The notes under the pieces were generated by a model, which had not been told where the DNA came from, made no database searches, and saw only the letters and a list, made by a program, of their open reading frames with translations. Positions 49,935-58,682 of a DNA stretch of 64,000 nucleotides are shown in pieces. The translations under genes were made by a program, and so were the position numbers. How positions within the stretch are numbered: the stretch's first letter is position 1; each line of letters starts with the position of its first letter. Source of the DNA: an uncultured Verrucomicrobiota bacterium (GTDB taxonomy: Bacteria; Verrucomicrobiota; Kiritimatiellia; CAIVKH01); NCBI GenBank assembly GCA_937996795.1, contig CALKUH010000036.1, positions 1 through 64,000 on the forward strand, written 5' to 3'.

Positions 49935-50902
49935 GCCTGTGGTTTGGACGCGCCGTGCGCGGGGTCGTGGCGCTGAACATGAAGCCCGTGCGCGGGCCGT
50001 GGGGCGGGAGCAGCCCGTTTGTGGCGCAACTGGCCGACGCGCTGCGTGCGCAGGGATTCGGGGTGCGCTATGATTTGCGCGGACCGGTGGATGCGATCGT
50101 CCTGATCGACCCGCGCGAGGCGCCGAACAAACCGTTCGGCCCTCCGGAGATCCTCGCTTACAAGCAGCGCAACCCGCGCGTGCGCGTCCTGCATCGCATC
50201 AACGAGTGCGACCAGCGGAAGGGCACGGATTTCATGGACCGCATGCTCCGCGAGGCCAGCGCGCTTGCGGACCGCACCGTCTTCATCTCCGCTTGGCTGC
50301 GCGACTACCACGCGCAGCGCTGGTTCGACACAGGTCGACCCCATGCCGTGATCTACAACGGCGCCGATGACCGCGTGTTCCATCCGGCGCGCCAGCCGCC
50401 GCCCGCGGAACCGTTTCGCGTGGTCACGCATCATTGGTCGAATCATCCGCTCAAGGGGTTTGATGTGTACCAGCAACTGGACGCCGCGCTCGCGGACGGG
50501 CGTTTGTCGGGCGTGGAGTTCCGCGTCATCGGTCGCTGGCCGGAGGGCATGACGTGGCGCGCCGCGCGCCTGTTCCCGCCCGCCCACGGCCGCGCGCTGG
50601 CGGACCAGTTGCGCGAGTGCCACGCCTACCTCACCGCAAGCCGATGGGAACCGTGTGGCATGCACCATGTGGAAGGCACGCAGTGCGGCCTGCCACTCGC
50701 CGCGCATCGCGAAGGCGGGGGCATTGTCGAGGCGGCGGAGCGCTACGGGCTTGTCTTCGACGGTGATCCCGTGCCGGCGGTCGCGCAGTTGCGCGATCGG
50801 TTTGCGGAGCTGCGCAAGACCGTGCTGCGCGAACGCCCGTCGGGACTTGCGATGGTCCACGCGTATGTGCGCGAAATCGAGGGGATGCTGGCGGACACAT
50901 GA
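49931..50902 (+). CDS. GT4-type glycosyltransferase
   Basis: A 323-residue GT-B protein. It begins with a short basic stretch then ALNMKPVRGPWGGSSPFVAQLADAL, a donor-lid glycine motif. LHRINECDQRKG, FISAWLRDYHAQRW, VIYNGADDRVFHP and the C-terminal CHAYLTASRWEPCGMHHVEGTQCGLP (equivalent of the E-x7-E site) mark the GT4 fold. Several small proteins of this kind in the run share the VVTHHWSNHPLKGFDVY element. ATGA overlaps flank it. Confidence 0.82.
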   Translation: MSLWFGRAVRGVVALNMKPVRGPWGGSSPFVAQLADALRAQGFGVRYDLRGPVDAIVLIDPREAPNKPFGPPEILAYKQRNPRVRVLHRINECDQRKGTDFMDRMLREASALADRTVFISAWLRDYHAQRWFDTGRPHAVIYNGADDRVFHPARQPPPAEPFRVVTHHWSNHPLKGFDVYQQLDAALADGRLSGVEFRVIGRWPEGMTWRAARLFPPAHGRALADQLRECHAYLTASRWEPCGMHHVEGTQCGLPLAAHREGGGIVEAAERYGLVFDGDPVPAVAQLRDRFAELRKTVLRERPSGLAMVHAYVREIEGMLADT

Positions 50903-51822
50903 AGGACGGACCCGTCATCCTGATGCCGACGTTCGACCGCTATCGCTGGCTGGCGTCGTTCACCGAGCGCCAGCTCGATCACTGGTGGCCGGGGCATCCG
51001 CCCGTCTGGCGCTGCGGCTGTTCCGCGCCGGCGGACGACCGCTATCTTCCGCTGCGGCGCGATTCGCGCGATTGGATGGGCATTGCCCTCGATGCGGCGC
51101 GTGAATTGGAACAGCGCGGCGCGCGGCAGGCGTATGTGATTCTCGATGACATCCCGCCGGTCGGTCCGTGCCACGCGGAGCACCTGAATGCGACGATTCC
51201 GCGCTGGATGGACGAACTCGATGCCGCATGCATCGGATTGAACGGCTGGGGACAGGGTCGCCTGCCTGCGGGAAATGCGTGGGATGCGGCTCGGCTGGAC
51301 CTGCAACGCGTCGCGCCCTCCTTCGCGTGGCGTTTCCCGCTGCATCCCACCTTGTGGCGGGTGCGCGCCTTCATCGAAATCCTGGAGGCGTTGACTCAGG
51401 TGGACCATCCCCAAAAACGAAGCGCGTGGGCCTTCGAACGGCGCGCCGGCGAAACACTGGGCTCGCCCGCCGCGCGCTGGTCGGAATTGTCCTTTCGCGT
51501 GTGCGGCCCGCGCATGGTTTCTCCGACGTTTCGCATCCGCCGTCCGCTGGCCCTCTGGCTCCAGCGTCGCGTCACCGGAGCGTTGCACGGCGCGGCCCGC
51601 GTGTTGGGACGGGACGCAGCCGCGGACGCAATCCAGCGCCGCGCACTTTGGCTGCATCGCCCGTACGTGGGGCCGTATCCGCTGGTCCACAGCGGACTGA
51701 TGTCCGCCGGGCGTCCCAATCCGCATTTCCTGCGGTTCATGCGCGCGCATGGCGATCGCACGATGCTGGGCGAGTTCCTCGATGCGGCGCGCGCTGCGGG
51801 TGTCGAAACGGAGGCCGTATGA
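50899..51822 (+). CDS. Unrecognised protein of the glycan locus (GT-A-like start)
   Basis: A 307-residue protein. The opening VILMPTFDRYRWLASFTERQL and the AYVILDDIPPVGPCHAEHLN segment have the feel of a GT-A fold with a DD metal site, but no standard family pattern is visible. It contains 11 tryptophans and the conserved-looking GLNGWGQGRLPAGNAW loop. The C-terminal 100 residues are basic and helical. Its position, with ATGA overlap to both neighbours, suggests a role in glycan assembly. I cannot assign a reaction. Confidence 0.7.
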   Translation: MKDGPVILMPTFDRYRWLASFTERQLDHWWPGHPPVWRCGCSAPADDRYLPLRRDSRDWMGIALDAARELEQRGARQAYVILDDIPPVGPCHAEHLNATIPRWMDELDAACIGLNGWGQGRLPAGNAWDAARLDLQRVAPSFAWRFPLHPTLWRVRAFIEILEALTQVDHPQKRSAWAFERRAGETLGSPAARWSELSFRVCGPRMVSPTFRIRRPLALWLQRRVTGALHGAARVLGRDAAADAIQRRALWLHRPYVGPYPLVHSGLMSAGRPNPHFLRFMRAHGDRTMLGEFLDAARAAGVETEAV

Positions 51823-52649
51823 ACGCGATCGAGCATCGATGGCGCCTGCTCACGAGTCCGCTGCGCATGCTTCCTGACTTCGTGATCCCCGGCGAGGCGA
51901 AGTGCGGCACCAGCTCGCTGTACCACTACCTCACGCAGCATCCGCGCATCCGTCGGGCGGACGTCAAGGAGCCGAACAATTTCCTCGATTACGGCGGCAG
52001 TCCGCTGCTTTGTCGCATGCATTATCCGCTGGTCTGGAAGCGGCTTGCCGGCGCGCTTACCGGCGAGGCGAGCGCCGAGTATTTTTCCAAACCCCACGTC
52101 GCGCCGGACATCCTGCGCGTGCGGCCCGACATCCGCGTCATCCTCCTGCTGCGCAATCCGGTGACGCGCGCTTTTTCGGACCACCAGATGTTCTTCAAGG
52201 GCGGGCGCGAGCAGGCGCCGTTCGACGAGGTGGTGAAGCGGTCGCTGGCCTGGCTGTCCGATCCCGCGCTGGAGCCGCTGCTCGACGCGGCGAGCCGTCC
52301 GAATCACAACCCGATCCGCTACGTGCGGCGCGGCGTGTATCTTCCGACCCTGCAACGCTGGCAGGCGGCGGTTCCCGCGGATCACCTGCTCATCCTGAAA
52401 AGCGAAGATCTCTTCGACCAGCCGCAGGCCGTGACGGATCAGGTCTTTGCGTTCCTTGGTTTGCCGCCGCATCCGCTGCGCGATGTGGCCCCCCGGAAAA
52501 AGGGCGCCTATGTCGCGCCCGCGCATCCGGATGCGCTGCGCGCGCTGGCGCGGTTTTACCGCCCGCACAATGAGGCGCTCTATCGGCATCTGGGTCGCGA
52601 CTTTGGCTGGGAAGCGGAGGTGGATGCGTTGTTGGGAGGGCCGGCGTGA
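51819..52649 (+). CDS. PAPS-dependent sulfotransferase (copy 2)
   Basis: A carbohydrate sulfotransferase-like protein of 276 residues. The 5'-phosphosulfate loop GEAKCGTSSL is at 25-34 and the 3'-phosphate motif LLRNPVTRAFSDHQMF spans about 110-125. SEDLF and the GAYVAP segment fit the heparan-type NDST/HS3ST fold family. It is a clearer family member than the copy at 44935. PAPS would come from the CysC encoded 8 kb upstream. ATGA overlap with the preceding gene, GTGA with the next. Confidence 0.9.
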   Translation: MNAIEHRWRLLTSPLRMLPDFVIPGEAKCGTSSLYHYLTQHPRIRRADVKEPNNFLDYGGSPLLCRMHYPLVWKRLAGALTGEASAEYFSKPHVAPDILRVRPDIRVILLLRNPVTRAFSDHQMFFKGGREQAPFDEVVKRSLAWLSDPALEPLLDAASRPNHNPIRYVRRGVYLPTLQRWQAAVPADHLLILKSEDLFDQPQAVTDQVFAFLGLPPHPLRDVAPRKKGAYVAPAHPDALRALARFYRPHNEALYRHLGRDFGWEAEVDALLGGPA

Positions 52650-53455
52650 GCGGAGCGGTACGAGTCGTGGGGATCTGCCTGGTGCACAACGAGGACCGTT
52701 TTCTTCACACGGTGCTTGGAAATGCGCTCGCCCTTTGCGACGAACTCATCGTGGCCGACCATGCCTCGAACGACCGATCCGCCTCGATCGCGCAGGCATG
52801 GGCCCGGCGCGATGGGCGCGTGCGGTATCGCGCCATCGCCAATCCGCCCGAGTCGCACACGCTGCTGCGCCCGTATCTCAACACGCCCACATGGATTTTC
52901 GGCGTGGACGGCGACGAGGTGTATGATCCGCGCGGCCTCGCGGCGTTTCGCGCGGAACTGCTCGGCGGCCGCCATGCGAAGGTCCGCCAAATCTACGGGA
53001 ATGTCCTGCATTGCGTGGAGTTGGACGAAGCCGCCGGCCGCGCGCGCGGGCACCTCGCGCCGCCGTGCCGGAGCATGACGAAGCTGTACAACTTTGCGGC
53101 GCTTCGCAACTGGACCGGCCCGAATCCGGAACGGCTTCACGGCGGCGCTCCGGTGTTTAACGCGGGCTTCGATGCGACGATGGATGCCCGCCTGCACGAA
53201 CAGGTTCCGTGGGATGAGGCGATCTTTCGCTGCCTGCACATGGTGTTCCTGCCCCGCAGCTCGTCCGATCCCGCCGGGCGTGTGCGGATGAACATCGCGG
53301 AAAAGAACAATCTCGCGGGATTCGCGCGCCTCCGCCACCGCGTCGCGCGCCTGCTCGGGCGTGAAGCGGACTCCACCTACAAGCATGAAAAGTACCGGCG
53401 CGGGCCGGTGGTGGAGGTGGATGCGCGTCCGTTCTTCCCGGAGGGGCTGCCGTGA
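52646..53455 (+). CDS. GT2-type glycosyltransferase
   Basis: A 269-residue protein starting (GTG) with VRVVGICLVHNEDRFLHTVLG. CDELIVADHASNDRSA is the GT-A nucleotide site and WIFGVDGDEVYDP the metal site (D-G-D). The C-terminal half has histidine-rich segments (FRCLHMVFLP) instead of the long helical domain of larger GT2 proteins. This pattern matches a family of short glycosyltransferases found in O-antigen loci. It overlaps both neighbours by 4 nt. Confidence 0.82.
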   Translation: MSGAVRVVGICLVHNEDRFLHTVLGNALALCDELIVADHASNDRSASIAQAWARRDGRVRYRAIANPPESHTLLRPYLNTPTWIFGVDGDEVYDPRGLAAFRAELLGGRHAKVRQIYGNVLHCVELDEAAGRARGHLAPPCRSMTKLYNFAALRNWTGPNPERLHGGAPVFNAGFDATMDARLHEQVPWDEAIFRCLHMVFLPRSSSDPAGRVRMNIAEKNNLAGFARLRHRVARLLGREADSTYKHEKYRRGPVVEVDARPFFPEGLP

Positions 53456-54543
53456 AGCCGCGGCGTGTCGGATTTGTCATCGGCAACCAGTTGCGGGAAA
53501 TCCGCCTCCTCAGCGCGGACAAACCCGGCGGCGGCGCCATGGGGGAAATGCGCTTCCAGTGGATCGCCGACTGGGTCAACGCGCAGGCGCCGCTGGGGCT
53601 CCGCTACGAGTTGCACCGTCCCTGGCGGCGCTATGACGCGCTGGTTTTCCTCAAGGCCATGGGCGGGGCGAACCAGCGACTCAACGATCGTTTCCGCCGG
53701 AGCGGGCGCGCCACGCTCTTCGATGCGAACGTCAATTATTACCATCCAGGCGGCACCTTTTATTACGACGGCATGCGTCCGACGGAACAGCAGGCACGCG
53801 ACGCGATCGCGATGACGCAATCCGTTTCGGCGGTGATCGCGGACTCGCCGTATGTGGCGGATCAGGCCCGGGCGTATCACCCGCGCGTCGAATGGATTCC
53901 CGACAACGTGAACCTTTCGCTTGTTCCGCCCCTGCAGGCCCGGTCGATCCCGCGCCGCCCGCTGCCGCTGTGGTGGTCCGGCCAGGCGGTGAAGTTGTTT
54001 GAGCTGCTGAGCATCGAAGCCCCGCTGCGCGCGGTGGCACGACACATCGAGTTGCGGCTGGTCACGAACGATCTCGCCGCGCTCGCGCGCTGGTTCCCCG
54101 GCCACCGCGAACGGTTTCAGCGATTGCTCGCTGATGTGCCGCACCGGATCATCCCGTATCAGTCGATCCCGCACCTGCTCGGGCTTTACGCGGAAGGCGG
54201 CGTGGCGATCTCCCCGCGCTTCCTCGACAATACCTACAACCTTGGCCACACGGAGTGGAAGATCACGCTGCCGATGGCCTGCGGCTGCCCGGCGCTGGCC
54301 GCGCCGGTGCCAAGCTATGTGGCGCTTTCGCGGGCGGCGGCGGGGCAGGGGGTGCGGATTTGCGCGACGGATGACGAGTGGCGCGGCGCATTTGATGCGT
54401 GGCTGTCGGGCGGCGGCAGCGACGATGTGGAGCGCGCCGCGGCGCGCTCGGTGGTGGAGAAGGAATATGCCACGCCCGTGATTGCGCAGCGGCACGCGCG
54501 ATGGATCTCCGAAACCCTTGCCGCGACGGGCGGTGCCGCATGA
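53452..54543 (+). CDS. GT4-like glycosyltransferase
   Basis: A 363-residue protein with a GT-B-like arrangement. The N-terminal part contains GAMGEMRFQWIADWVN and an acidic DANVNYYHPGG loop. The sequence VSAVIADSPYVADQARAYH-x-x-VEWIPDNVN recalls the hinge of GT4 enzymes, and the C-terminal part has VAISPRFLDNTYNLGHTEWKI in the donor-binding position. The canonical E-x7-E is not obvious. GTG start in a GTGA overlap, and an ATGA overlap to the next gene. Confidence 0.75.
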   Translation: MKPRRVGFVIGNQLREIRLLSADKPGGGAMGEMRFQWIADWVNAQAPLGLRYELHRPWRRYDALVFLKAMGGANQRLNDRFRRSGRATLFDANVNYYHPGGTFYYDGMRPTEQQARDAIAMTQSVSAVIADSPYVADQARAYHPRVEWIPDNVNLSLVPPLQARSIPRRPLPLWWSGQAVKLFELLSIEAPLRAVARHIELRLVTNDLAALARWFPGHRERFQRLLADVPHRIIPYQSIPHLLGLYAEGGVAISPRFLDNTYNLGHTEWKITLPMACGCPALAAPVPSYVALSRAAAGQGVRICATDDEWRGAFDAWLSGGGSDDVERAAARSVVEKEYATPVIAQRHARWISETLAATGGAA

Positions 54544-55616
54544 TCGGGCGCTGGTGGGCACGTGCGTGTGCGGCGCGGCGCGGCGCCTCCGCGCGCCCGG
54601 CAACGGGTGCGCCCGCCGTCTATTATGGCGTGCCGCGCATGGCCCGGCCCACGGAGCATGCCTTCGGCGGAACGGTGAAGTTCCAATCGCTGCAGGGCCT
54701 GTTTCCGAATTCGCCCGGGGACTTCAACCTCATCTATCTCGTCAGCAGCGGGATCCCGCCCGCGGCGGCCCACCTTGTCCGCGCGGCGAAGCGGAGGGGG
54801 GCGCGTTTCGTGTGGAACCAGAACGGCGTTGGATTCGCCGCGTGGCACGGGCCGGGTTGGGAGCGCGTGAATGAGCCGATGCGGGCGTTGATCGGTCTCG
54901 CGGATCACGTGTTCTACCAAAGTGAATTCTGCCGGCGCGCCGCGGATCGCTTTGTCGCCGCGTCGGCCTGTCCATCCGAGGTGCTCTACAACGCCGTCGA
55001 TACGCGCTTTTTTGTCCCGCCCGCGCAGGTTGCCCGCCCGCTGACGTTGCTTGCGGCGGGCAGTCACTGGCAATGGCACCGCGTGCAGGTTGCGATTGAT
55101 GCGCTGGCCGAGGTTCGGCGGGCCGAGCCGGACGCGCGGCTGGTGCTCGCCGGCCGTTTTTGCTGGGAGGAGGAATCGGCCGCCAGGCGCCGCGTGCATG
55201 ACCACGCCCGCGCGAGGGGTGTCGCGGAGGCCGTGGAGGTGCAGGGCGCATATCCGCAGGCCGAGGCGCCGCGCATCCTGGGACAGGGCGATATCCTCGT
55301 GCATGCGAAGTGCAACGATCCCTGCCCGACGCTGGTCCTTGAGGCGATGGCGTGCGGCCTGCCCGTGGTGCATTCCGCGAGCGGGGGCACGCCGGAACTG
55401 GTGGGCGATGCCGGGATCGGCGTGGCGTCGCGCGTCGATTGGGAGGTCCATGAACCGCCGCCGCCAGGCGAGGTCGCCGCCGCCGTGCTGGCGCTCGCGG
55501 GCGACCTGCCGGGTCGTCGCGTGCGCGCGCGTGAACGCGCGCTCCGGTTTGATGTGGAGCCGTGGCGCCGCCGCCACCGCGAGGTGTTTGAGTCGCTGAT
55601 GAGGAGTTCGCCATGA
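54540..55616 (+). CDS. GT4 glycosyltransferase
   Basis: A 358-residue GT-B enzyme. The N-terminal domain lacks the usual glycine-rich opening and starts with about 25 basic residues. The middle has VFYQSEFCRRAADRF and VLYNAVDTRFFVP, the donor domain contains AGSHWQWHRVQVAIDAL, then CPTLVLEAMACGLPVVHSAS with the expected E-x-glutamate region and GGTPELVG. It belongs to the GT4 series of the locus. ATGA at both ends. Confidence 0.86.
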   Translation: MIGRWWARACAARRGASARPATGAPAVYYGVPRMARPTEHAFGGTVKFQSLQGLFPNSPGDFNLIYLVSSGIPPAAAHLVRAAKRRGARFVWNQNGVGFAAWHGPGWERVNEPMRALIGLADHVFYQSEFCRRAADRFVAASACPSEVLYNAVDTRFFVPPAQVARPLTLLAAGSHWQWHRVQVAIDALAEVRRAEPDARLVLAGRFCWEEESAARRRVHDHARARGVAEAVEVQGAYPQAEAPRILGQGDILVHAKCNDPCPTLVLEAMACGLPVVHSASGGTPELVGDAGIGVASRVDWEVHEPPPPGEVAAAVLALAGDLPGRRVRARERALRFDVEPWRRRHREVFESLMRSSP

Positions 55617-56635
55617 TCCCCACGCTGCCCCGCGTCACGCTGGCGTTCCTGAGCTGGAACCGCCTGCACTACCTGAAGGCGACGCTGGAGTCCGCACGGA
55701 CGTGCATCCAGTATCCGAACCTCGAATGGATCGTATCCGACAACGAGTCGGACGAGCCCGGTTTGCGGGCGTATCTCGAAAGCTGCTCGTGGATCCAGCA
55801 CAAATGGTTCAAGAAGCAGACGCACGCCGCCGCGATGAATGAACTCGTCGCGCGCGCGACGGGGGACTACATCCTGATCTGGCCGGAGGACGTGCAGTTC
55901 ACCGTGCGTGGCGATTGGATGGTGGACCTCGTGGAGCTGCTGGGCCGCCATGAGTGGCTGGGCAGTCTTTGCCTCGACTACATGAGACGTGCGACGCTGG
56001 AATCCATTTTCTCGCCGTCCCCGCTGGCGCAGCGGCATCGCTGGATGGACGAGGCGCTGCGCTACCGCGCGAACTTCCGCCGCTCCCGCATCGTCCGATC
56101 CTCAAGGGGGTTCGCGCTGCGCAGTTTCGGGTGGACGAAGCAGGGGATCTGCGGATCGGGCATCCCGTCGCTGACGCGCACGGAGGTGTGGCGCGCGCTG
56201 GGGCCGTGGCGCACGGCTGACGGCCCGACGCGCCTCATTGACTCCTCCCTCGGCGCCGAGGACGACATGGTCCAGCGCTTCTACCGCTCGCGCCGCCCGC
56301 TGCAGGGCGCCACGCCGCTCATCCCGGTGGCGGCGGACATCATCACCGACCCGACTGGATGCAAGGCCAAGGTGCGCGGCCGCCACCGCTTCGGCGTGTA
56401 TATGCCGCCGCAGCAGGGCGATTTCTACTATCGGATCCGCGATCTCGCGGAGATGCCGAAGCCGATGGGGGATCGTCCTCTCAATTTCGCGGAGGGCGTG
56501 GAACCGATGGGCTTCCACATCCCCGTCGATGCGCAGGGCGACCGCCTCAAGAGTTCGATCAATCTGTCGGTTGCCTTCGACCTCACGACCCAGTCGCCGG
56601 TGCCGTATCCGCTCACCCTTCCGCCCCGCAAATGA
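55613..56635 (+). CDS. GT2-like glycosyltransferase
   Basis: A 340-residue protein opening VTLAFLSWNRLHYLKATLESA. EWIVSDNESDEPGL is the nucleotide site and YILIWPEDVQFTV the likely metal-site region (E-D in place of D-x-D). The segment LIDSSLGAEDDMVQRFY carries an acidic pair. The C-terminal 80 residues, with MPPQQGDFYYRIRDLAEMP, are not typical of GT2. The protein is probably a glycosyltransferase but divergent. ATGA overlap with both neighbours. Confidence 0.78.
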   Translation: MIPTLPRVTLAFLSWNRLHYLKATLESARTCIQYPNLEWIVSDNESDEPGLRAYLESCSWIQHKWFKKQTHAAAMNELVARATGDYILIWPEDVQFTVRGDWMVDLVELLGRHEWLGSLCLDYMRRATLESIFSPSPLAQRHRWMDEALRYRANFRRSRIVRSSRGFALRSFGWTKQGICGSGIPSLTRTEVWRALGPWRTADGPTRLIDSSLGAEDDMVQRFYRSRRPLQGATPLIPVAADIITDPTGCKAKVRGRHRFGVYMPPQQGDFYYRIRDLAEMPKPMGDRPLNFAEGVEPMGFHIPVDAQGDRLKSSINLSVAFDLTTQSPVPYPLTLPPRK

Positions 56636-57690
56636 AGCCGGACCTGGTCAGCGTGCTGCTTCCCGTGCGAAACGGCGCGGCCCACCTCGAGACCGCGTTG
56701 CGGAGTGTGCTGGCGCAGTCGCATCGCGCGCTGGAGGTGCTGGTGCTGGACGACGCCTCAAGCGACGGCAGCGGCGACATCGCGGCGGCGGTGAAGGATT
56801 CGCGTGTGCGCGTGGTGCGCTTCGATGCGCCGCAGGGACTGGGCCGCGTGCTGAACCGCGGCTGGGAACTGGCGGAGGGCGAATTCATTGCGCGGATGGA
56901 CGCGGATGATGTGTGCGAGCCGGACCGCTTCGCGGTGCAGGTTGACCTGTTGCGCCGGCGACCGGCGCTTGCGGGTTGCGGTTCCTGGATACGCGTGATC
57001 GGGGCCGGTCGTCCCTTCCTCGCACGGTATCCGGTCGGCGAGCACACGCTGCGCGCCTATGCGCTGTTTGACAATCCGCTGGCGCATCCGTCGGTGTGCC
57101 TGCGCCGCGCCGCGTTTGAGCGGGCCGGGCTTCGGTATGACGAGGCTGCGCGCGCCGCGCAGGATTATGATCTGTGGGCCCGCGCCTTGGAGGTGCTGCC
57201 GCTCGACAATGTGCCGCGCGCGCTGCTTCGCTACCGGCAGCATGCGGCGGCGGTGACGGCGCAGCGCGCCGCGGAATCCGACGCGCGCATCGCGGAGATC
57301 CAGCGCGGACTGCTGGCGCGGCTGGGCATCGGGACCGATGCCGGCGAGCTGGCGTTTCACCGGCTTGTCGGGCATGGCGTCGCGATGGCGACGGAAGAGG
57401 AATGCACGCGCGCGGAGCGCTGGCTTGAGCGCCTCGTGTGCGCCAATCGCGATGCGCGGGTGTATGATGAAGAGGGCATGCCGCGCGCCGCGGGATTCGT
57501 CTGGCTGCGCATCGCGCTCAACTCGGCGCGGGTTGGACGGTGGGCGGCGGTGCGCTATCGCGCCTCCGCATGTTCCGCCTGGCACCGGCCCGACTGGCGC
57601 GAGCGCCTGCAACTCGAAGCGGCGAGCCGCCTGGCGTTCGTTCGGTCGACGGGCGGGCGCCGGCCGGGTACAAGGGGTGTATCGCCATGA
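56632..57690 (+). CDS. GT2 glycosyltransferase
   Basis: A 352-residue GT-A enzyme starting VSVLLPVRNGAAHLETALRSV. LDDASSDGSGDI is the nucleotide site and FIARMDADDVCEPDRF the metal site with D-A-D. HPSVCLRRAAFERAGLRYDEAARAAQDYDLWAR holds the ED-like catalytic pair and is typical of the family. The last 100 residues are helical and Arg-rich. ATGA overlaps link it to both neighbours. Confidence 0.9.
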   Translation: MKPDLVSVLLPVRNGAAHLETALRSVLAQSHRALEVLVLDDASSDGSGDIAAAVKDSRVRVVRFDAPQGLGRVLNRGWELAEGEFIARMDADDVCEPDRFAVQVDLLRRRPALAGCGSWIRVIGAGRPFLARYPVGEHTLRAYALFDNPLAHPSVCLRRAAFERAGLRYDEAARAAQDYDLWARALEVLPLDNVPRALLRYRQHAAAVTAQRAAESDARIAEIQRGLLARLGIGTDAGELAFHRLVGHGVAMATEEECTRAERWLERLVCANRDARVYDEEGMPRAAGFVWLRIALNSARVGRWAAVRYRASACSAWHRPDWRERLQLEAASRLAFVRSTGGRRPGTRGVSP

Positions 57691-58682
57691 GCGCCGCACC
57701 CGAACTGACGGTGGTGATTTGCACGCACAATCGTGCGCGGTATCTGCCCGCCTGTGTGCAGAGCCTGCTGGAGCAATCCCTTTCGCGCGCGCGGTATGAA
57801 ATCCTCGTGGTGGACAATGCGTCCACCGATGAGACGGCGGCCCTCTGCCGCGCGTGGGTTGCAAGCGGCGACATTCGCTATGTGTTTGAGCCGGTGGCGG
57901 GACTTTCGCAGGCGCGCAACACGGGTTGTCGCGAGGCGCGCGGGCGCTATGTGGGATATCTCGATGATGACGGGAAGGCGGCGAACGGCTGGTGTGCGGC
58001 GGCGCTGGAGGCGTTCGTGTCGGTGACGCCGCGGCCGGGGTGGGTGGGCGGTCCGATTGACCTCGACTGGCAGGCCGCGCCGCCTGCGTGGCTCGATGCG
58101 GAGTTGCAGGAATGTCTCGGCCGGCTTGATGCCGGGCCCGTGGCGCGCTGGCTGGCGCCGCAGGAGCGCCTCGGCGGCGGGAATAGTGTGTATCCGCGCG
58201 AACTGCTGGAACAGGTCGGTGGATTCGACACGCGCCTGGGCCGCAAAAATAACCTCCTGCTGTCGGGCGAGGAGACGCAACTGCAGCGCCGCCTGGAAGC
58301 CGCCGGCCATCGTCTTTATTACACGCCCGGCATGCGCATGCTGCATGCCGTTCCGCCGGAGCGGGTGGCGCCCGCGTTTTTCCAGCGCCGCTATTTCTGG
58401 GGCGGCATCACGGATGAACTGATCCGCCGTTCGCTGGCGGAGCGCGGCCACGCCGCCGCCGCGCCGCTTCCGTCCGCCGCGTCCGCGGGTCGCGTGGGAC
58501 GATGGGCCACGGTTGGGCGCCTGCTCCGACACACGTCGGCCGCGCTCGGCCTGGCCTCGCAAGGGAATCGGATTCGCGGTCGCATTTACTGGGCTTATGT
58601 GCTTGGCCGCCTGAGCGGAATTCGTCGATGGCACCGCGACGCGGAAGCGCGGGCCTCCGTGCGGGAGCTGGCATCCGGATGA
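57687..58682 (+). CDS. GT2 glycosyltransferase
   Basis: A 331-residue enzyme with the opening LTVVICTHNRARYLPACVQSL. VVDNASTDETAAL is the nucleotide site, and YLDDDGKAANGW is the metal site with three aspartates. SGEETQLQRRLEAAGHRLYY is the usual acidic segment of this subgroup. The C-terminus has a helical stretch RRYFWGGITDELIRR, then a basic tail. ATGA overlaps link it to both neighbours. Donor sugar unknown. Confidence 0.9.
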   Translation: MSAAPELTVVICTHNRARYLPACVQSLLEQSLSRARYEILVVDNASTDETAALCRAWVASGDIRYVFEPVAGLSQARNTGCREARGRYVGYLDDDGKAANGWCAAALEAFVSVTPRPGWVGGPIDLDWQAAPPAWLDAELQECLGRLDAGPVARWLAPQERLGGGNSVYPRELLEQVGGFDTRLGRKNNLLLSGEETQLQRRLEAAGHRLYYTPGMRMLHAVPPERVAPAFFQRRYFWGGITDELIRRSLAERGHAAAAPLPSAASAGRVGRWATVGRLLRHTSAALGLASQGNRIRGRIYWAYVLGRLSGIRRWHRDAEARASVRELASG

